Origin: Streptomyces sp. NBC_01210
GTDB taxonomy: Bacteria; Actinomycetota; Actinomycetes; Streptomycetales; Streptomycetaceae
Assembly (NCBI RefSeq): GCF_036010325.1
Contig: NZ_CP108549.1
Span: 8,246,001-8,310,000, forward strand
Length of the DNA stretch: 64,000 bases
Direction: 5' to 3'
A model generated the notes under the pieces. The model made no database searches. It had not been told where the DNA came from and was given only the letters and a program-made list of their open reading frames with translations. This document shows positions 49,087 through 57,473 of the stretch, piece after piece. A program made the position numbers and the translations under genes. How positions within the stretch are numbered: the stretch's first letter is position 1; each line of letters starts with the position of its first letter.

Positions 49087-49470
49087 GTGCCTGGAGTCTT
49101 CATCAGTCACCGGTCGACCGATCTGACTCTGGCCGCAAAACTCTCGGCCGATCTCAGAGGCAGGGGCCACGACGTATGGCTCGACGACGAGAAGATCGAG
49201 GCCGGTGACTCGATCGTCAAGGCGATCGAAACAGGGCTGACGGATTCCACGTACGTCATCCTGTGCCTATCCAGCGAGGGCCCGAGCGAATGGACGGACC
49301 GGGAGTGGATGCCCACCCTGGCCAGACAGTTGAGCGGTCTGGGAGTCAGACTCCTGCCGGTCTTCCTGAGCGGTGGCACGCTTCCGACGATTCTCGCAGA
49401 CATCAAATACGTGGACCTCACCCGCGAATGGGACCGGGGCATTGAACTTATCGACTCAGCCCTGAAGTGA
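49087..49470 (+). CDS. Stand-alone TIR-domain protein
   Basis: 127 residues that are one TIR domain: GVFISHRSTDLTLAAKLSAD (strand A and helix A), GHDVWLDDEKIEAGDSIVKA (BB-loop), STYVILCLSSEGPSEWTDREW. E73 in WTDREW occupies the place of the catalytic glutamate of NAD-cleaving TIR enzymes. The start is GTG with GAGGAGGGG just upstream. Its stop overlaps the next start in GTGA, so it is coupled to the large TIR-like/NB-ARC protein. Likely NADase effector or signalling partner; activity is inferred. Confidence 0.85.
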   Translation: MPGVFISHRSTDLTLAAKLSADLRGRGHDVWLDDEKIEAGDSIVKAIETGLTDSTYVILCLSSEGPSEWTDREWMPTLARQLSGLGVRLLPVFLSGGTLPTILADIKYVDLTREWDRGIELIDSALK

Positions 49471-52400
49471 ACCGAACCGTCTACATCGTTTCGGATCCGC
49501 ACGACAAGGACCGACCGCTCGAGCTGGCCGTCCCGCTCGAGACAGCGGGCTTCACAGTGGTGCACAACGAAGCCGTGGGAGTGGGCGAATCGCTGATCGG
49601 CAGAGCGACCCAGCATCTGCGGAGCGGCATTCCCATCGTCCTGTGCGCCACAGTCCACGCCGTAGCACGGCCCTGGTCCCGCAAGTTGGTGAATGCCGCC
49701 CATGCCATCGAGGGCGGCAAGGTTCTCGTCGTCGAGATGGACGCGGGCCTCTATCTCGACGATCTCTCGCTCAACACGGTCGTTGCCAGGTACCACGCGG
49801 ATCCGGCCGGCGCACTGGAGGGGCTTGTCAAAGCCCTGAACGCCTATTTCCCAAATGTGGCCGAAGAGACCGAAAGGGCGGACGAGAAGGCAAACACGCC
49901 ATCGGGCGAGGCAGTGGTGGATCATATGGACCGGATCACCTCGGCAACGACCCCGAGCATCGAGGCCTTGGCCGAATTTCGAGGTCAGTTACGCGAGGAC
50001 ATCGCCGCAGAGCATCCGCAGAGCCTCAGTGCCTGGGAATTCCTGCAACGAACTTCCCTGGTGAGAGACGGCAGACTGACAAAGATCGGTGTGCTGCTGG
50101 TCGGCGAGAATCCGGCGCAGATCATACCGAGCGCGGTCGTCGAATGCTGTGAGTACTACGGCAAGGACCGTAATGCCGCCTCGGCCAAGATCACCGTATT
50201 CGGGACACTGCAGCACCAGATCGTGCAGGTGAACAAGTACATCGCAGATCGGGTGCAGCGCGGTGAGGCACCATCGCCGACCGGTCCCTTCGCCGAGCCG
50301 GTGTACGCGTACCCGATGATTGCGGTGCGGGAGATCGTCGCCAATGCCGTCGCGCACCGTGACTACTCCGCCGTGACCTCCTGTATCCATGTACGACTCT
50401 TCGAGGGCCGGATGGAGATCACCAATCCGGGGACCTGGACGGGCCAGGAATTGGGAGGCGACGAAGCCCGACGAATCGACGGGCTTTCGGGCGAGTCCAC
50501 ACGGCGTAACTTCCGGCTGGCCAGCATGCTCACTTGGATTCGGCTGGTCGAGGGTGAGGGCAAAGGAATTCTCGCGGTGGTGGCGGACTGTGAGAACGTG
50601 GGAGCTCCGATCCCGACGGTCAAGGAATCGGACGGAATCATCACCGTCACCGTCTTCCCGCGTACCCACCAGCAAAGGTTCGCAGCGCGCAACGGATGGG
50701 TTCCCGCCACGGTCGCGGACGTCGCAGCTGCCCCGGGGATGGTCAACTTGCCCGGGCAGACCGCGCTGTTCATCGGCAGAGACGCGGAGTTTGCCGCGCT
50801 GGATTCGGCCCTGTCCGCTTCTCGTTCGGGCACCGCGGTGGTTCACGGGCTGGGGGGCGTCGGGAAGAGCACCTTCGCGGCCGCCTACGCGCTCCAGCGT
50901 TCCGACAGCTTCAACCCGGTGTGGTGGGTCGGCGCGGATTCCGCAGCGAGCGTGGAGTCCGGTCTTGCCGGGCTGACCACGGCCCTGCTCCCCGGGCAGA
51001 CCTCCGGGGCGCCGCTCAAGGACCTCGCGGAATGGGCCACCGCCTGGCTCGCGGCGCACGACAACTGGCTCCTGATCCTCGACGACGTTAACGACTCGGC
51101 GGATATCCGGCCGCTGCTTGCGCGCCTTCCGAACGGCCGGCTGATCCTGACCAGCCGTCTCTCGGCCGGCTGGCACCGGGTCACCTCCACGGCACTGCGC
51201 CTGGACGTGCTCGAGCCGGTCGAAGCGGTCGGGCTTCTCGTGCGGATCGCGACCCAGGACCGGGAAGGCATCGATCTGGAAGGGGCAGAGGATCTCTGCG
51301 CCGAACTGGGCTACCTACCGCTGGCCGTTGAGCAGGCCGCCGCCTATCTCTCGCAGAGCGGGCTCACCGTCAGGGCCTATCAGTCCATGCTCGCCGCCTC
51401 ACCGGCGCGCGTCTACGACATGGCCGCTGCCGGAGCGGACATGGCGCACACCATTGCCAGGACCTGGCGGCTCTCCCTCGACCGGCTCAGTCGGTCGCCT
51501 CTGGCAGGTCGGCTGCTGCGCATTCTGGCCTGGTACGGCTCCGGGTCGATTCCGCTCGCCCTGCTGGAAGGGCTCGAGGAGCCCGGTCTCGTCAGGGAGG
51601 CGGTTGGGGGCCTTGCCGCGTACAGCATGCTCTCCGTACGCAGTGACGGTGCCGTCTCGATGCACCCGCTGGTGCAGGCCCTTACCCGGACCCCCGACCC
51701 GGATGATCCGCACCGTGATGCCTCCGACATCGGCGCCGCACATGACGAGGCGATCCGGATCCTGCAGCGTGCCTTCCCCGAGAGCTCGCAGGATCCCGCC
51801 ACCTGGGGCGAGTGGCGCGCGCTGCTGCCGCATTTCGCCGCCCTGGTCGCGCATACGCCGCCGGAGGAGGACACCCGCTACATTCTCCCCCTACTGATCG
51901 GCGCAGGAAGATTCCTGCAGAACCAGGGGGCCGTGGGCAGGGCCACCGACTACTTCGAGCGCGCCCTCGCGGGGGGCGAACGGCTGCTCGGCGCGGAGCA
52001 CCCCGCCACGCTGGCATATCGCAATGACCTTGCCGGCGCCCACCGGGCAGCCGGCCGGCTGGAGCGTGCGATTCCGCTGCTGGAGTCGACGTTGGCGGAC
52101 TATGTGCGCATCCTCGGCGAGGACCACCCCGACACTCTCGGCACGCGCAGTAACCTCGCGGGCGCTTACCGGGCCGCCGGGAATCTGGGCCGGGCCATTC
52201 CGCTCTTCGAGCAGACCGTCGCGAACCGCAGGCGAGTCCTCGGAGAGGACCATGCGAGCACCCTGGCCTCCCGCAACAATCTGGCTGGTGCCTATCAGGA
52301 GGCGGGCGACCTGGAGCGTGCGATTCCGCTGCTGGAGTCGACGCTGGCGGACTATGTGCGCATCCTCGGCGAGGACCACCCCGACACCCTCGCCGCCCAC

Positions 52401-53330
52401 AGCAATCTCGCCGGAGTCCTTGAATCGCGGGGCGATCTCGAGCACGCTGTCCAGCTCTACGAGCGGGTACTCGCCGACCGCAAGCGGGTTCTGGGCCCGG
52501 ATCATCCGGACACACTGGCCGTCTCCAACAACCTTGCCGGCGCGTATGAATCGCAGGGCGATGTGCAGCGAGCCGTCCGGCTCTACGAGCGGACACTAGG
52601 CGTGCGCACCGCTGTCCTCGGCGAAGATCATCCCGACACCCTCGCCTCCCGGAACAATCTCGCCGGCGCGTATGAAGCGGCAGGCGACATCGAAGCGGCG
52701 ATCGCGCTGTACGAGAGGACTCTCGCCGACCATGAACGGCTCCTCGGCTCCGACCATCCGGACACACTGGCCGTGCGCAGCAATCTCGCAGGTTCGTACC
52801 GCATCGAAGGCGACAAGAGCCGTGCCACTCCGCTCTATGAACAGGCCCTCGCGGATTCCGTACGCGTCCTCGGAGAAGACCACCCTCGTACAGAGGCAAT
52901 CCGCCGGGCGCTCGACCCGCCACCGGTGTCCGAAAGAGAGCTGGCCGATCGGGTCGCGGTCCTCCTGGAGCCGGGCGGGGCAGCAGGCGGGGCCGACCGG
53001 TCGTCCGCAGCTGGGCGCAGGCTCGGTCAAATTCGAGAGCTGGTGCACAACTCACTGCCCGACCATGCGCCCATGCGGAGACTGGAGGACTCGGTCGACC
53101 GCATCTCACGGCAGAGGGCGCTGAGTTTGGCCGCGAAGGCGATTGCTGAGGCGCTGCGGGCTGATGAGGGGCTCGCGGATCGCCTGCGCCGGCTGGTAGA
53201 CGAGTTGGAGACGGTCGGGCAGGAATCCGGGGTGAGGGTCACTGCTTCGGGGGAAAGGTCGATCGCCATCGGCGGAAACAACGTGGGGATCATCAGCACC
53301 GGAGATTCGAACACCATCCACTGGGGCTGA
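49467..53330 (+). CDS. TIR-like / RecG-type ATPase / NB-ARC / TPR STAND protein
   Basis: 1287 residues. Residues 1-130 read like a second TIR (VYIVSDPHDKDRPLELAVPL, GESLIGRATQHL) but lack a clear catalytic glutamate motif. Residues about 165-400 match the HATPase_c_4 region of RecG/AlbA-Schlafen-type proteins (RLTKIGVLLVGENPAQIIPS, AVREIVANAVAHRDYS, GRMEITNPG). Residues 435-740 form an NB-ARC ATPase: P-loop GLGGVGKST 461-469, Walker B LLILDD 535-540, LTSR at 561-564, GYLPLAVEQAA at 615-625. Residues 800-1150 hold eight 42-residue kinesin-light-chain-like TPRs. The C-terminus ends with a short repeat (1266-1284). This is the plan of a STAND sensor: TPRs recognise, NB-ARC oligomerises, TIR signals. 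It is coupled to the small TIR gene. Confidence 0.88.
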   Translation: MNRTVYIVSDPHDKDRPLELAVPLETAGFTVVHNEAVGVGESLIGRATQHLRSGIPIVLCATVHAVARPWSRKLVNAAHAIEGGKVLVVEMDAGLYLDDLSLNTVVARYHADPAGALEGLVKALNAYFPNVAEETERADEKANTPSGEAVVDHMDRITSATTPSIEALAEFRGQLREDIAAEHPQSLSAWEFLQRTSLVRDGRLTKIGVLLVGENPAQIIPSAVVECCEYYGKDRNAASAKITVFGTLQHQIVQVNKYIADRVQRGEAPSPTGPFAEPVYAYPMIAVREIVANAVAHRDYSAVTSCIHVRLFEGRMEITNPGTWTGQELGGDEARRIDGLSGESTRRNFRLASMLTWIRLVEGEGKGILAVVADCENVGAPIPTVKESDGIITVTVFPRTHQQRFAARNGWVPATVADVAAAPGMVNLPGQTALFIGRDAEFAALDSALSASRSGTAVVHGLGGVGKSTFAAAYALQRSDSFNPVWWVGADSAASVESGLAGLTTALLPGQTSGAPLKDLAEWATAWLAAHDNWLLILDDVNDSADIRPLLARLPNGRLILTSRLSAGWHRVTSTALRLDVLEPVEAVGLLVRIATQDREGIDLEGAEDLCAELGYLPLAVEQAAAYLSQSGLTVRAYQSMLAASPARVYDMAAAGADMAHTIARTWRLSLDRLSRSPLAGRLLRILAWYGSGSIPLALLEGLEEPGLVREAVGGLAAYSMLSVRSDGAVSMHPLVQALTRTPDPDDPHRDASDIGAAHDEAIRILQRAFPESSQDPATWGEWRALLPHFAALVAHTPPEEDTRYILPLLIGAGRFLQNQGAVGRATDYFERALAGGERLLGAEHPATLAYRNDLAGAHRAAGRLERAIPLLESTLADYVRILGEDHPDTLGTRSNLAGAYRAAGNLGRAIPLFEQTVANRRRVLGEDHASTLASRNNLAGAYQEAGDLERAIPLLESTLADYVRILGEDHPDTLAAHSNLAGVLESRGDLEHAVQLYERVLADRKRVLGPDHPDTLAVSNNLAGAYESQGDVQRAVRLYERTLGVRTAVLGEDHPDTLASRNNLAGAYEAAGDIEAAIALYERTLADHERLLGSDHPDTLAVRSNLAGSYRIEGDKSRATPLYEQALADSVRVLGEDHPRTEAIRRALDPPPVSERELADRVAVLLEPGGAAGGADRSSAAGRRLGQIRELVHNSLPDHAPMRRLEDSVDRISRQRALSLAAKAIAEALRADEGLADRLRRLVDELETVGQESGVRVTASGERSIAIGGNNVGIISTGDSNTIHWG
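51987..52892. repeat. 126-bp tandem coding repeats (eight TPR units)
   Basis: The motif LGxDHPxTL recurs at residues 841, 883, 925, 967, 1009, 1051, 1093 and 1135, exactly 42 codons apart. Bases 52059-52140 and 52311-52392 (two units apart) are nearly identical, with only two mismatches seen in about 82 bp, while other units are more divergent. Confidence 0.92.
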
Positions 53331-53619
53331 AACCGCTCAAATGCCGGGCTGCCTCACCGACATGGGGTGTGACTGCCCGGCCTTCGTCTTCAGGGGTACG
53401 GGGCTACGCCTCGAGCCTGCGAAGTAACCCGCCGCCATGTCCTCGCCGCCGAACCCCTCCCGGAGGAGCGCGCCGCCGGCGTTGGCGATCACGCGGCGCC
53501 GCGCCGGGTGAGGCTCAGCCGGCCATTGGCCCGACTCGAACCCGATCCGCGTCGGGTCGTCCTACGAACACTCAGCCAAGATGGCGCAACCTGGTGGCAC
53601 GCACGCCAGTCCCGGTCAA

Positions 53620-53880
53620 GGTCGCCACCAACGCCTGCTGGTTGGCCTCGCCGACTTGACGAAGCTGTCGTCCTGGTCGTCGATCAGGCCAGGTCGGCCC
53701 AGCCGCGGGAGACGAGTGGGCGGCGGCCCTGCGCGTGGACCGCCTCGATGGCCAAACGGGTGGCGTCCTTCGAGGTGCGCATGGGCATGGCATGCTGCCG
53801 AAGCCCACGTACACCGGTGGTGCGCCGGCGTCCAGGAACGCCACCAGCTCGGCCGGTAGCGGGCGTTCGTCCGGCCGACG
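53620..53880 (-). pseudogene. Multiply frameshifted fragment of a GT1-type glycosyltransferase
   Basis: Three minus frames read in succession: ERPLPAELVAFLDAGAPPVY with VGFGSMP; then MRTSKDATRLAIEAVHAQGR and LVSRGWADLA; then VGEANQQAL. These are consecutive parts of the C-terminal nucleotide-sugar-binding half of macrolide/sterol-type glycosyltransferases. At least three frame changes and loss of both ends make it non-functional. It starts directly after the helR stop codon. Confidence 0.7.
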
Positions 53881-56031
53881 TCAGGAGCTCGTGAGGACGA
53901 CGAGTTGCTGGGTCGCTCGGGTCATCGCGACATAGCGGTCGACCGCTCCTTCGATGCCCTTGCCGAACGCCTCCGGGTCGATGAGGACGACCAGGTCGAA
54001 CTCGAGCCCCTTCGACAGCTCCGGGGTCAGCGACCGGACGCGGGACGTCGCCCGGAACGTGGGATCGCCGATGACGCAGGCGATCCCCTCGGAATGTGCG
54101 GCGAGCCAGGTGTCGAGGATCGAGCCCAGATCCGAAGCAGGTCCGTGGACGACGGGGACGGCGCTGCTGCGGATGGAGGTCGGCACGTTGGCGTCCGGGA
54201 GCACGGCCCGGATGACCGGCTCGGCTTCCGCCATGATTTCTTCCGGCGTCCGGTAGTTGATGCTCAGGGAGGCCAGGTTGATCCGGTCGAGCCCGATCCG
54301 CTCGAGCCGTTCCTGCCAGGACTCCGTGAACCCGTGCCTGGCCTGGGCGCGGTCCCCGACGATGGTGAAGCTCCGGGACGGGCACCGGAGCAGCAACATC
54401 TGCCACTCCGCGTCGGTCAGTTCCTGGGCCTCGTCCACGACGATGTGCGCGAACGGGCCGGCGAGCAGGTCGGGTTCGGCGCCGGGCTGTGCGGTCTCGT
54501 CGACCAGGGTGTCCTGCAGGTCCCGTCCGTGCAGCATCCCCACCGCGCCTTCGCTCTCGTCGATCAGGATGTTCTGCAGGAGGCTGTCGATGACGTCGGC
54601 CCGGCGCGCGCGTTCGGCGGTGACGGAGGCCTCGTGCCGACGCTTGCGTACCGACGCCTCCGGGTCGCCGAGCCGCTGCCGAGCCGCGTCCAGGAGCGGC
54701 AGGTCGGACACCGTCCAGGCCTGGGCGTCCTCGCGCTGCAGCTGCCGTACGTCATCGAGGCTGAGCGAGGGAGCACACTTTCGCAGGTAGGCGGGTACCG
54801 ACCACAGGTCGCCTACGAGGTCAGCCGCTTCGATCAGCGGCCACGCGCGGTCGAAGGCGGTGCGCAGCTCCCTGTTCTGCCCCAGGGACTTGCGGAGCAG
54901 GTCGGCCGAGACATCGCCGTCGTGCTTGTCCACCAGGATCGTGAGCAGCTCCTCCCAGATCTGGTCGCGCGCCTCGTTGTGCGGAGTACCGGGTGCTGCT
55001 TCGAACGCCACGGCCCAATCGCCGGCGCTCAACCAGATGTCGGACCAGTGGGTCGTGACCGTCATTCCCTTGGTGGGCGGTTCCTCGTAGAACCTGACGG
55101 CCGGCTCGATCGCCTTCACCAGGTCCGCGGAGGACTTCAGGAGCGCCACGTTCGGGTCGGCCTCGATCGCTGCTCCGGCACCCTCGGTGACGAGGTCCCG
55201 CAGGGTGCAGGTCTGCACGCCCTCCTCTCCGAGGCTGGGGAGGACGTCGGCGACGTAGGCCAGGTAGGGCCGGTGCGGGCCGACGAACAGCACGCCGCCC
55301 CGGCGGTGACCGAGGCGAGGGTCGGAGTGGAGGAGGTAGGCGGAGCGGTGCAGAGCGACGACGGTCTTCCCCGTACCCGGACCGCCGTCGACGACGAGAG
55401 CGCCGCGGGACCCCGCCCGGATGATGGCGTCCTGGTCGGCCTGGATGGTGCCGAGCACGTCTCGCATGCGTGGCGACCGGTTGCTGCCCAGGCTGGCGAT
55501 GAAGGCGGACTGGTCGTCGAGCGCGGCGTGCCCGACAAACCCGTCCGAGGTGAACACCTCGTCCCAGTAGTCGCTGATCCGGCCGCGGGTCCAGCGGTAC
55601 CTGCGGCGGCTTGCCAGACCCATCGGGTTGCCGTGGGTGGCTCCGAAGAACGGCTCGGCCGCGGGGGAGCGCCAGTCGACCACCAGCCGACGACCCGCGC
55701 TGTCCGTAAGGCCAAGTCGTCCGACGTACACGGGCTCGCGGTCGTCCGCGCCGACCATGTGTCCGAGGCACAGGTCCAGACCGAAGCGACGCAGCGCGCG
55801 CAGGCGAACGGTCAGCCGGTGAATCTCCGCATCCCGGTCCATCGCCTGCCGGCCAACGCCGCCGGGCGCCTTGAGCTCGGCATCGAGACGGTCGGACAGC
55901 TCGGCGATCGACTGCTCGAGGCACTCCGCGATGGCCGCGAAGTGCTGCTCATCGTCGGCGATCAGCGTCGGGTCGGCCTTGGGAGAGAGGTGGTCGGGAA
56001 GGTCAAACGCCCTGGTGGTCAGGGGGTTCAC
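53881..56031 (-). CDS. helR: HelR-type RNA polymerase recycling ATPase (UvrD/HelD superfamily)
   Basis: 716 residues from GTG 56031 (GGAG nine bases upstream). An N-terminal coiled-coil arm (ADDEQHFAAIAECLEQSIAEL) is followed by YVGRLGLTDSAGRRLVVDWRSPAAEPFF. The helicase core has GALVVDGGPGTGKTVVALHR (Walker A), FAHIVVDEAQELTDAEW (Walker B) and VAMTRATQQLVVLT near the end. HelD-like proteins push stalled or drug-bound RNA polymerase off DNA; the HelR subgroup confers rifamycin tolerance in streptomycetes. The rifamycin-associated element 118 bp upstream supports this subgroup. Confidence 0.9.
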   Translation of the reverse strand: MNPLTTRAFDLPDHLSPKADPTLIADDEQHFAAIAECLEQSIAELSDRLDAELKAPGGVGRQAMDRDAEIHRLTVRLRALRRFGLDLCLGHMVGADDREPVYVGRLGLTDSAGRRLVVDWRSPAAEPFFGATHGNPMGLASRRRYRWTRGRISDYWDEVFTSDGFVGHAALDDQSAFIASLGSNRSPRMRDVLGTIQADQDAIIRAGSRGALVVDGGPGTGKTVVALHRSAYLLHSDPRLGHRRGGVLFVGPHRPYLAYVADVLPSLGEEGVQTCTLRDLVTEGAGAAIEADPNVALLKSSADLVKAIEPAVRFYEEPPTKGMTVTTHWSDIWLSAGDWAVAFEAAPGTPHNEARDQIWEELLTILVDKHDGDVSADLLRKSLGQNRELRTAFDRAWPLIEAADLVGDLWSVPAYLRKCAPSLSLDDVRQLQREDAQAWTVSDLPLLDAARQRLGDPEASVRKRRHEASVTAERARRADVIDSLLQNILIDESEGAVGMLHGRDLQDTLVDETAQPGAEPDLLAGPFAHIVVDEAQELTDAEWQMLLLRCPSRSFTIVGDRAQARHGFTESWQERLERIGLDRINLASLSINYRTPEEIMAEAEPVIRAVLPDANVPTSIRSSAVPVVHGPASDLGSILDTWLAAHSEGIACVIGDPTFRATSRVRSLTPELSKGLEFDLVVLIDPEAFGKGIEGAVDRYVAMTRATQQLVVLTSS

Positions 56032-56148
56032 GTCATTGGCTCCGATCTGAGGTCACTTGCGACCATTGCGTACAGCAAGGCGTCCGGACCGGCGTCACGA
56101 ACGATTCCGTAGATTCTGGCCTCGGCCGGAGAATTCTGCGGCACGACC

Positions 56149-56168
56149 GGGGTCTTGCCGCAAGCCCC
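56149..56168 (-). promoter_or_regulatory. Rifamycin-associated element (RAE)
   Basis: On the minus strand the site reads GGGGCTTGCGGCAAGACCCC, an inverted repeat matching the RAE consensus I remember (GGGGCTTGCGGCAAGnCCC type) found before rifamycin-inducible resistance genes, including helR. It lies about 118 bp upstream of the helR start. Confidence 0.8.
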
Positions 56169-56183
56169 CCGGTGCGCTATAAG
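56155..56183 (+). promoter_or_regulatory. Possible plus-strand promoter overlapping the RAE
   Basis: TTGCCG (56155-56160) and TATAAG (56178-56183) are separated by exactly 17 bp. The -35 lies inside the RAE, so a divergent transcript could be controlled by the same element. Confidence 0.4.
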
Positions 56184-56191
56184 TTAAAAGT

Positions 56192-56219
56192 GGCAAGGAG
56201 AGTGGGTACTCTCTTTGCC
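56192..56219 (+). terminator. Strong hairpin directly after the RAE-linked promoter
   Basis: GGCAAGGAGAGT pairs with ACTCTCTTTGCC (one G-T wobble) around a GGGT loop. It begins 9 bp after the putative -10, so it would form in the first bases of a plus-strand transcript. It may be a terminator, attenuator or RNA structure. Confidence 0.45.
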
Positions 56220-56430
56220 CTTTGTCGTCCGCTGGCTGTGGACGGACAACCTCCTTGGGAAGCGGCGGCGCGCCGCGTACGGCGGTACCGTCGGCCAGGA
56301 GGAACTCCCCTGGGCCTATGGAGCATTGCGTTTCTTGCGCGGTGAGTGTCACGGTCATCACTGGCGCACTCATCGGTATCCCGCTGCTCAATGGCCTGTG
56401 CCTGCTATGGGAGACCGCCTGAACCGCCGA

Positions 56431-56756
56431 GGTCGCCAGAGTCAGCCTTGGCCACGGTAACGAGCTCGGCCGCGACGCAACTGCGCGGGATCTACTGGCG
56501 CTTGTCGACGACCACAACATGCTCACCGACCCGTTGGCGGACGCCGATGGCGCGTCGAGCGCGGACCAGGCGTGGAAGTTCATGCTGCGGTACCGGCGAT
56601 TAGTTGCCCTTCCAGGAGGACGTGTGGGCCAACCTCGCCCGCACCGCGGCGGTGCTGGAGTTCACCGCCTGCGACAAGCCGGCCGAGCCACTACTCCCAG
56701 GCTGGGATGCCGCGCTGCTGGGCTGCAGTCTGACCACGTACGTTCAGTCGCCGAGG
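56431..56756 (+). pseudogene. Frameshifted remnant of an unrecognised gene
   Basis: One plus frame reads GHGNELGRDATARDLLALVD and ADQAWKFMLRYRRLV; the next frame continues FQEDVWANLARTAAVLEFTA and LLPGWDAALLGCSLTTY. The pieces have normal protein composition but need a frame change near 56600, and the end is overlapped by the LysE gene. No family recognised. Confidence 0.45.
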
Positions 56757-57391
56757 GCGAGGTGGACGCCGAAGCCGGCTATGACCGTGCCGCTGATCCG
56801 GTCGAGGATCCGGCGTGCTGAGGGGCGCCGAAGGCTGCCGCGGAGCACCCGGGCGAATGCGATCAGTACGCCCGACCAGAGCGAGGCGAGCAGGATGTGC
56901 ACGCAGGCCAGCAGGGTGCCGGTCGTCAGGTGCGGGGCGCCGGCCGGAATGAATTGCGGCAGGACAGCCATGTAGAAGGCGCCCACCTTGGGGTTGAGCA
57001 GGTTCGTCAGGGTGCCCCGGCGCCAGCCGCTTCCGAAGCTGCCGTCAGTATCCGGCTCGTGCGCAGCGTCGGCCTGAGCCGGATCCGCCCGAGCCCGTCG
57101 GCGCAGGGTCGATGCCAGGATCCCGCTTCCCATCCACACCAGATACGCGGCCCCTGCCCATCGGAGTATCGCGTAGGCGAGGTGTGAGGCGGTCAGTACA
57201 GCGGTGATGCCGAGCGAGCTGAGCACACCCCAGACCAGGGTTCCGGTCTGGATGCCGAGGACTACGCCCCAGGCGCGCCTGCGGTGACCCAGTGCAGCGG
57301 TGCGCAGTATGAGGGCGGTGTCGAGGCCAGGTATGAGCGTGAGGAGTCCCACGATCAGTGCGAAGGACCCCAGTGCGGAGGCAGTGATCAT
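56744..57391 (-). CDS. LysE/RhtB-family amino-acid exporter
   Basis: 215 residues with six hydrophobic segments. SFALIVGLLTLIPGLDTALILRTAALGHRRR is the N-terminal LysE signature (TPGPD-like), and GTLTNLLNPKVGAFYMAVLPQF is the conserved middle motif. It should export an amino acid or related metabolite. The ATG at 57391 lacks a strong ribosome site; it is divergent from the MOSC gene. Confidence 0.88.
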   Translation of the reverse strand: MITASALGSFALIVGLLTLIPGLDTALILRTAALGHRRRAWGVVLGIQTGTLVWGVLSSLGITAVLTASHLAYAILRWAGAAYLVWMGSGILASTLRRRARADPAQADAAHEPDTDGSFGSGWRRGTLTNLLNPKVGAFYMAVLPQFIPAGAPHLTTGTLLACVHILLASLWSGVLIAFARVLRGSLRRPSARRILDRISGTVIAGFGVHLALGD

Positions 57392-57432
57392 GAGTGGCCA
57401 CTGTGATGCCGGAGCCGTCAACTTCCCATTTT

Positions 57433-57450
57433 CTGCCCGGAATCGGGCAG
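57433..57450. promoter_or_regulatory. Perfect 7-bp inverted repeat between divergent lysE- and MOSC-type genes
   Basis: CTGCCCG-GAAT-CGGGCAG lies 24 bp before the MOSC start and 42 bp before the LysE start. Position fits a shared operator. Confidence 0.4.
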
Positions 57451-57473
57451 GGAACTCTTGTAACGTACGCTGA

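Noticed and set aside
48762..49208. Plus-strand frame beginning MNDLSLGLLILGLFGRVDGA upstream of the TIR gene
   Set aside because: No ribosome site, quickly turns Arg/Pro-rich, and overlaps the TIR start out of frame.
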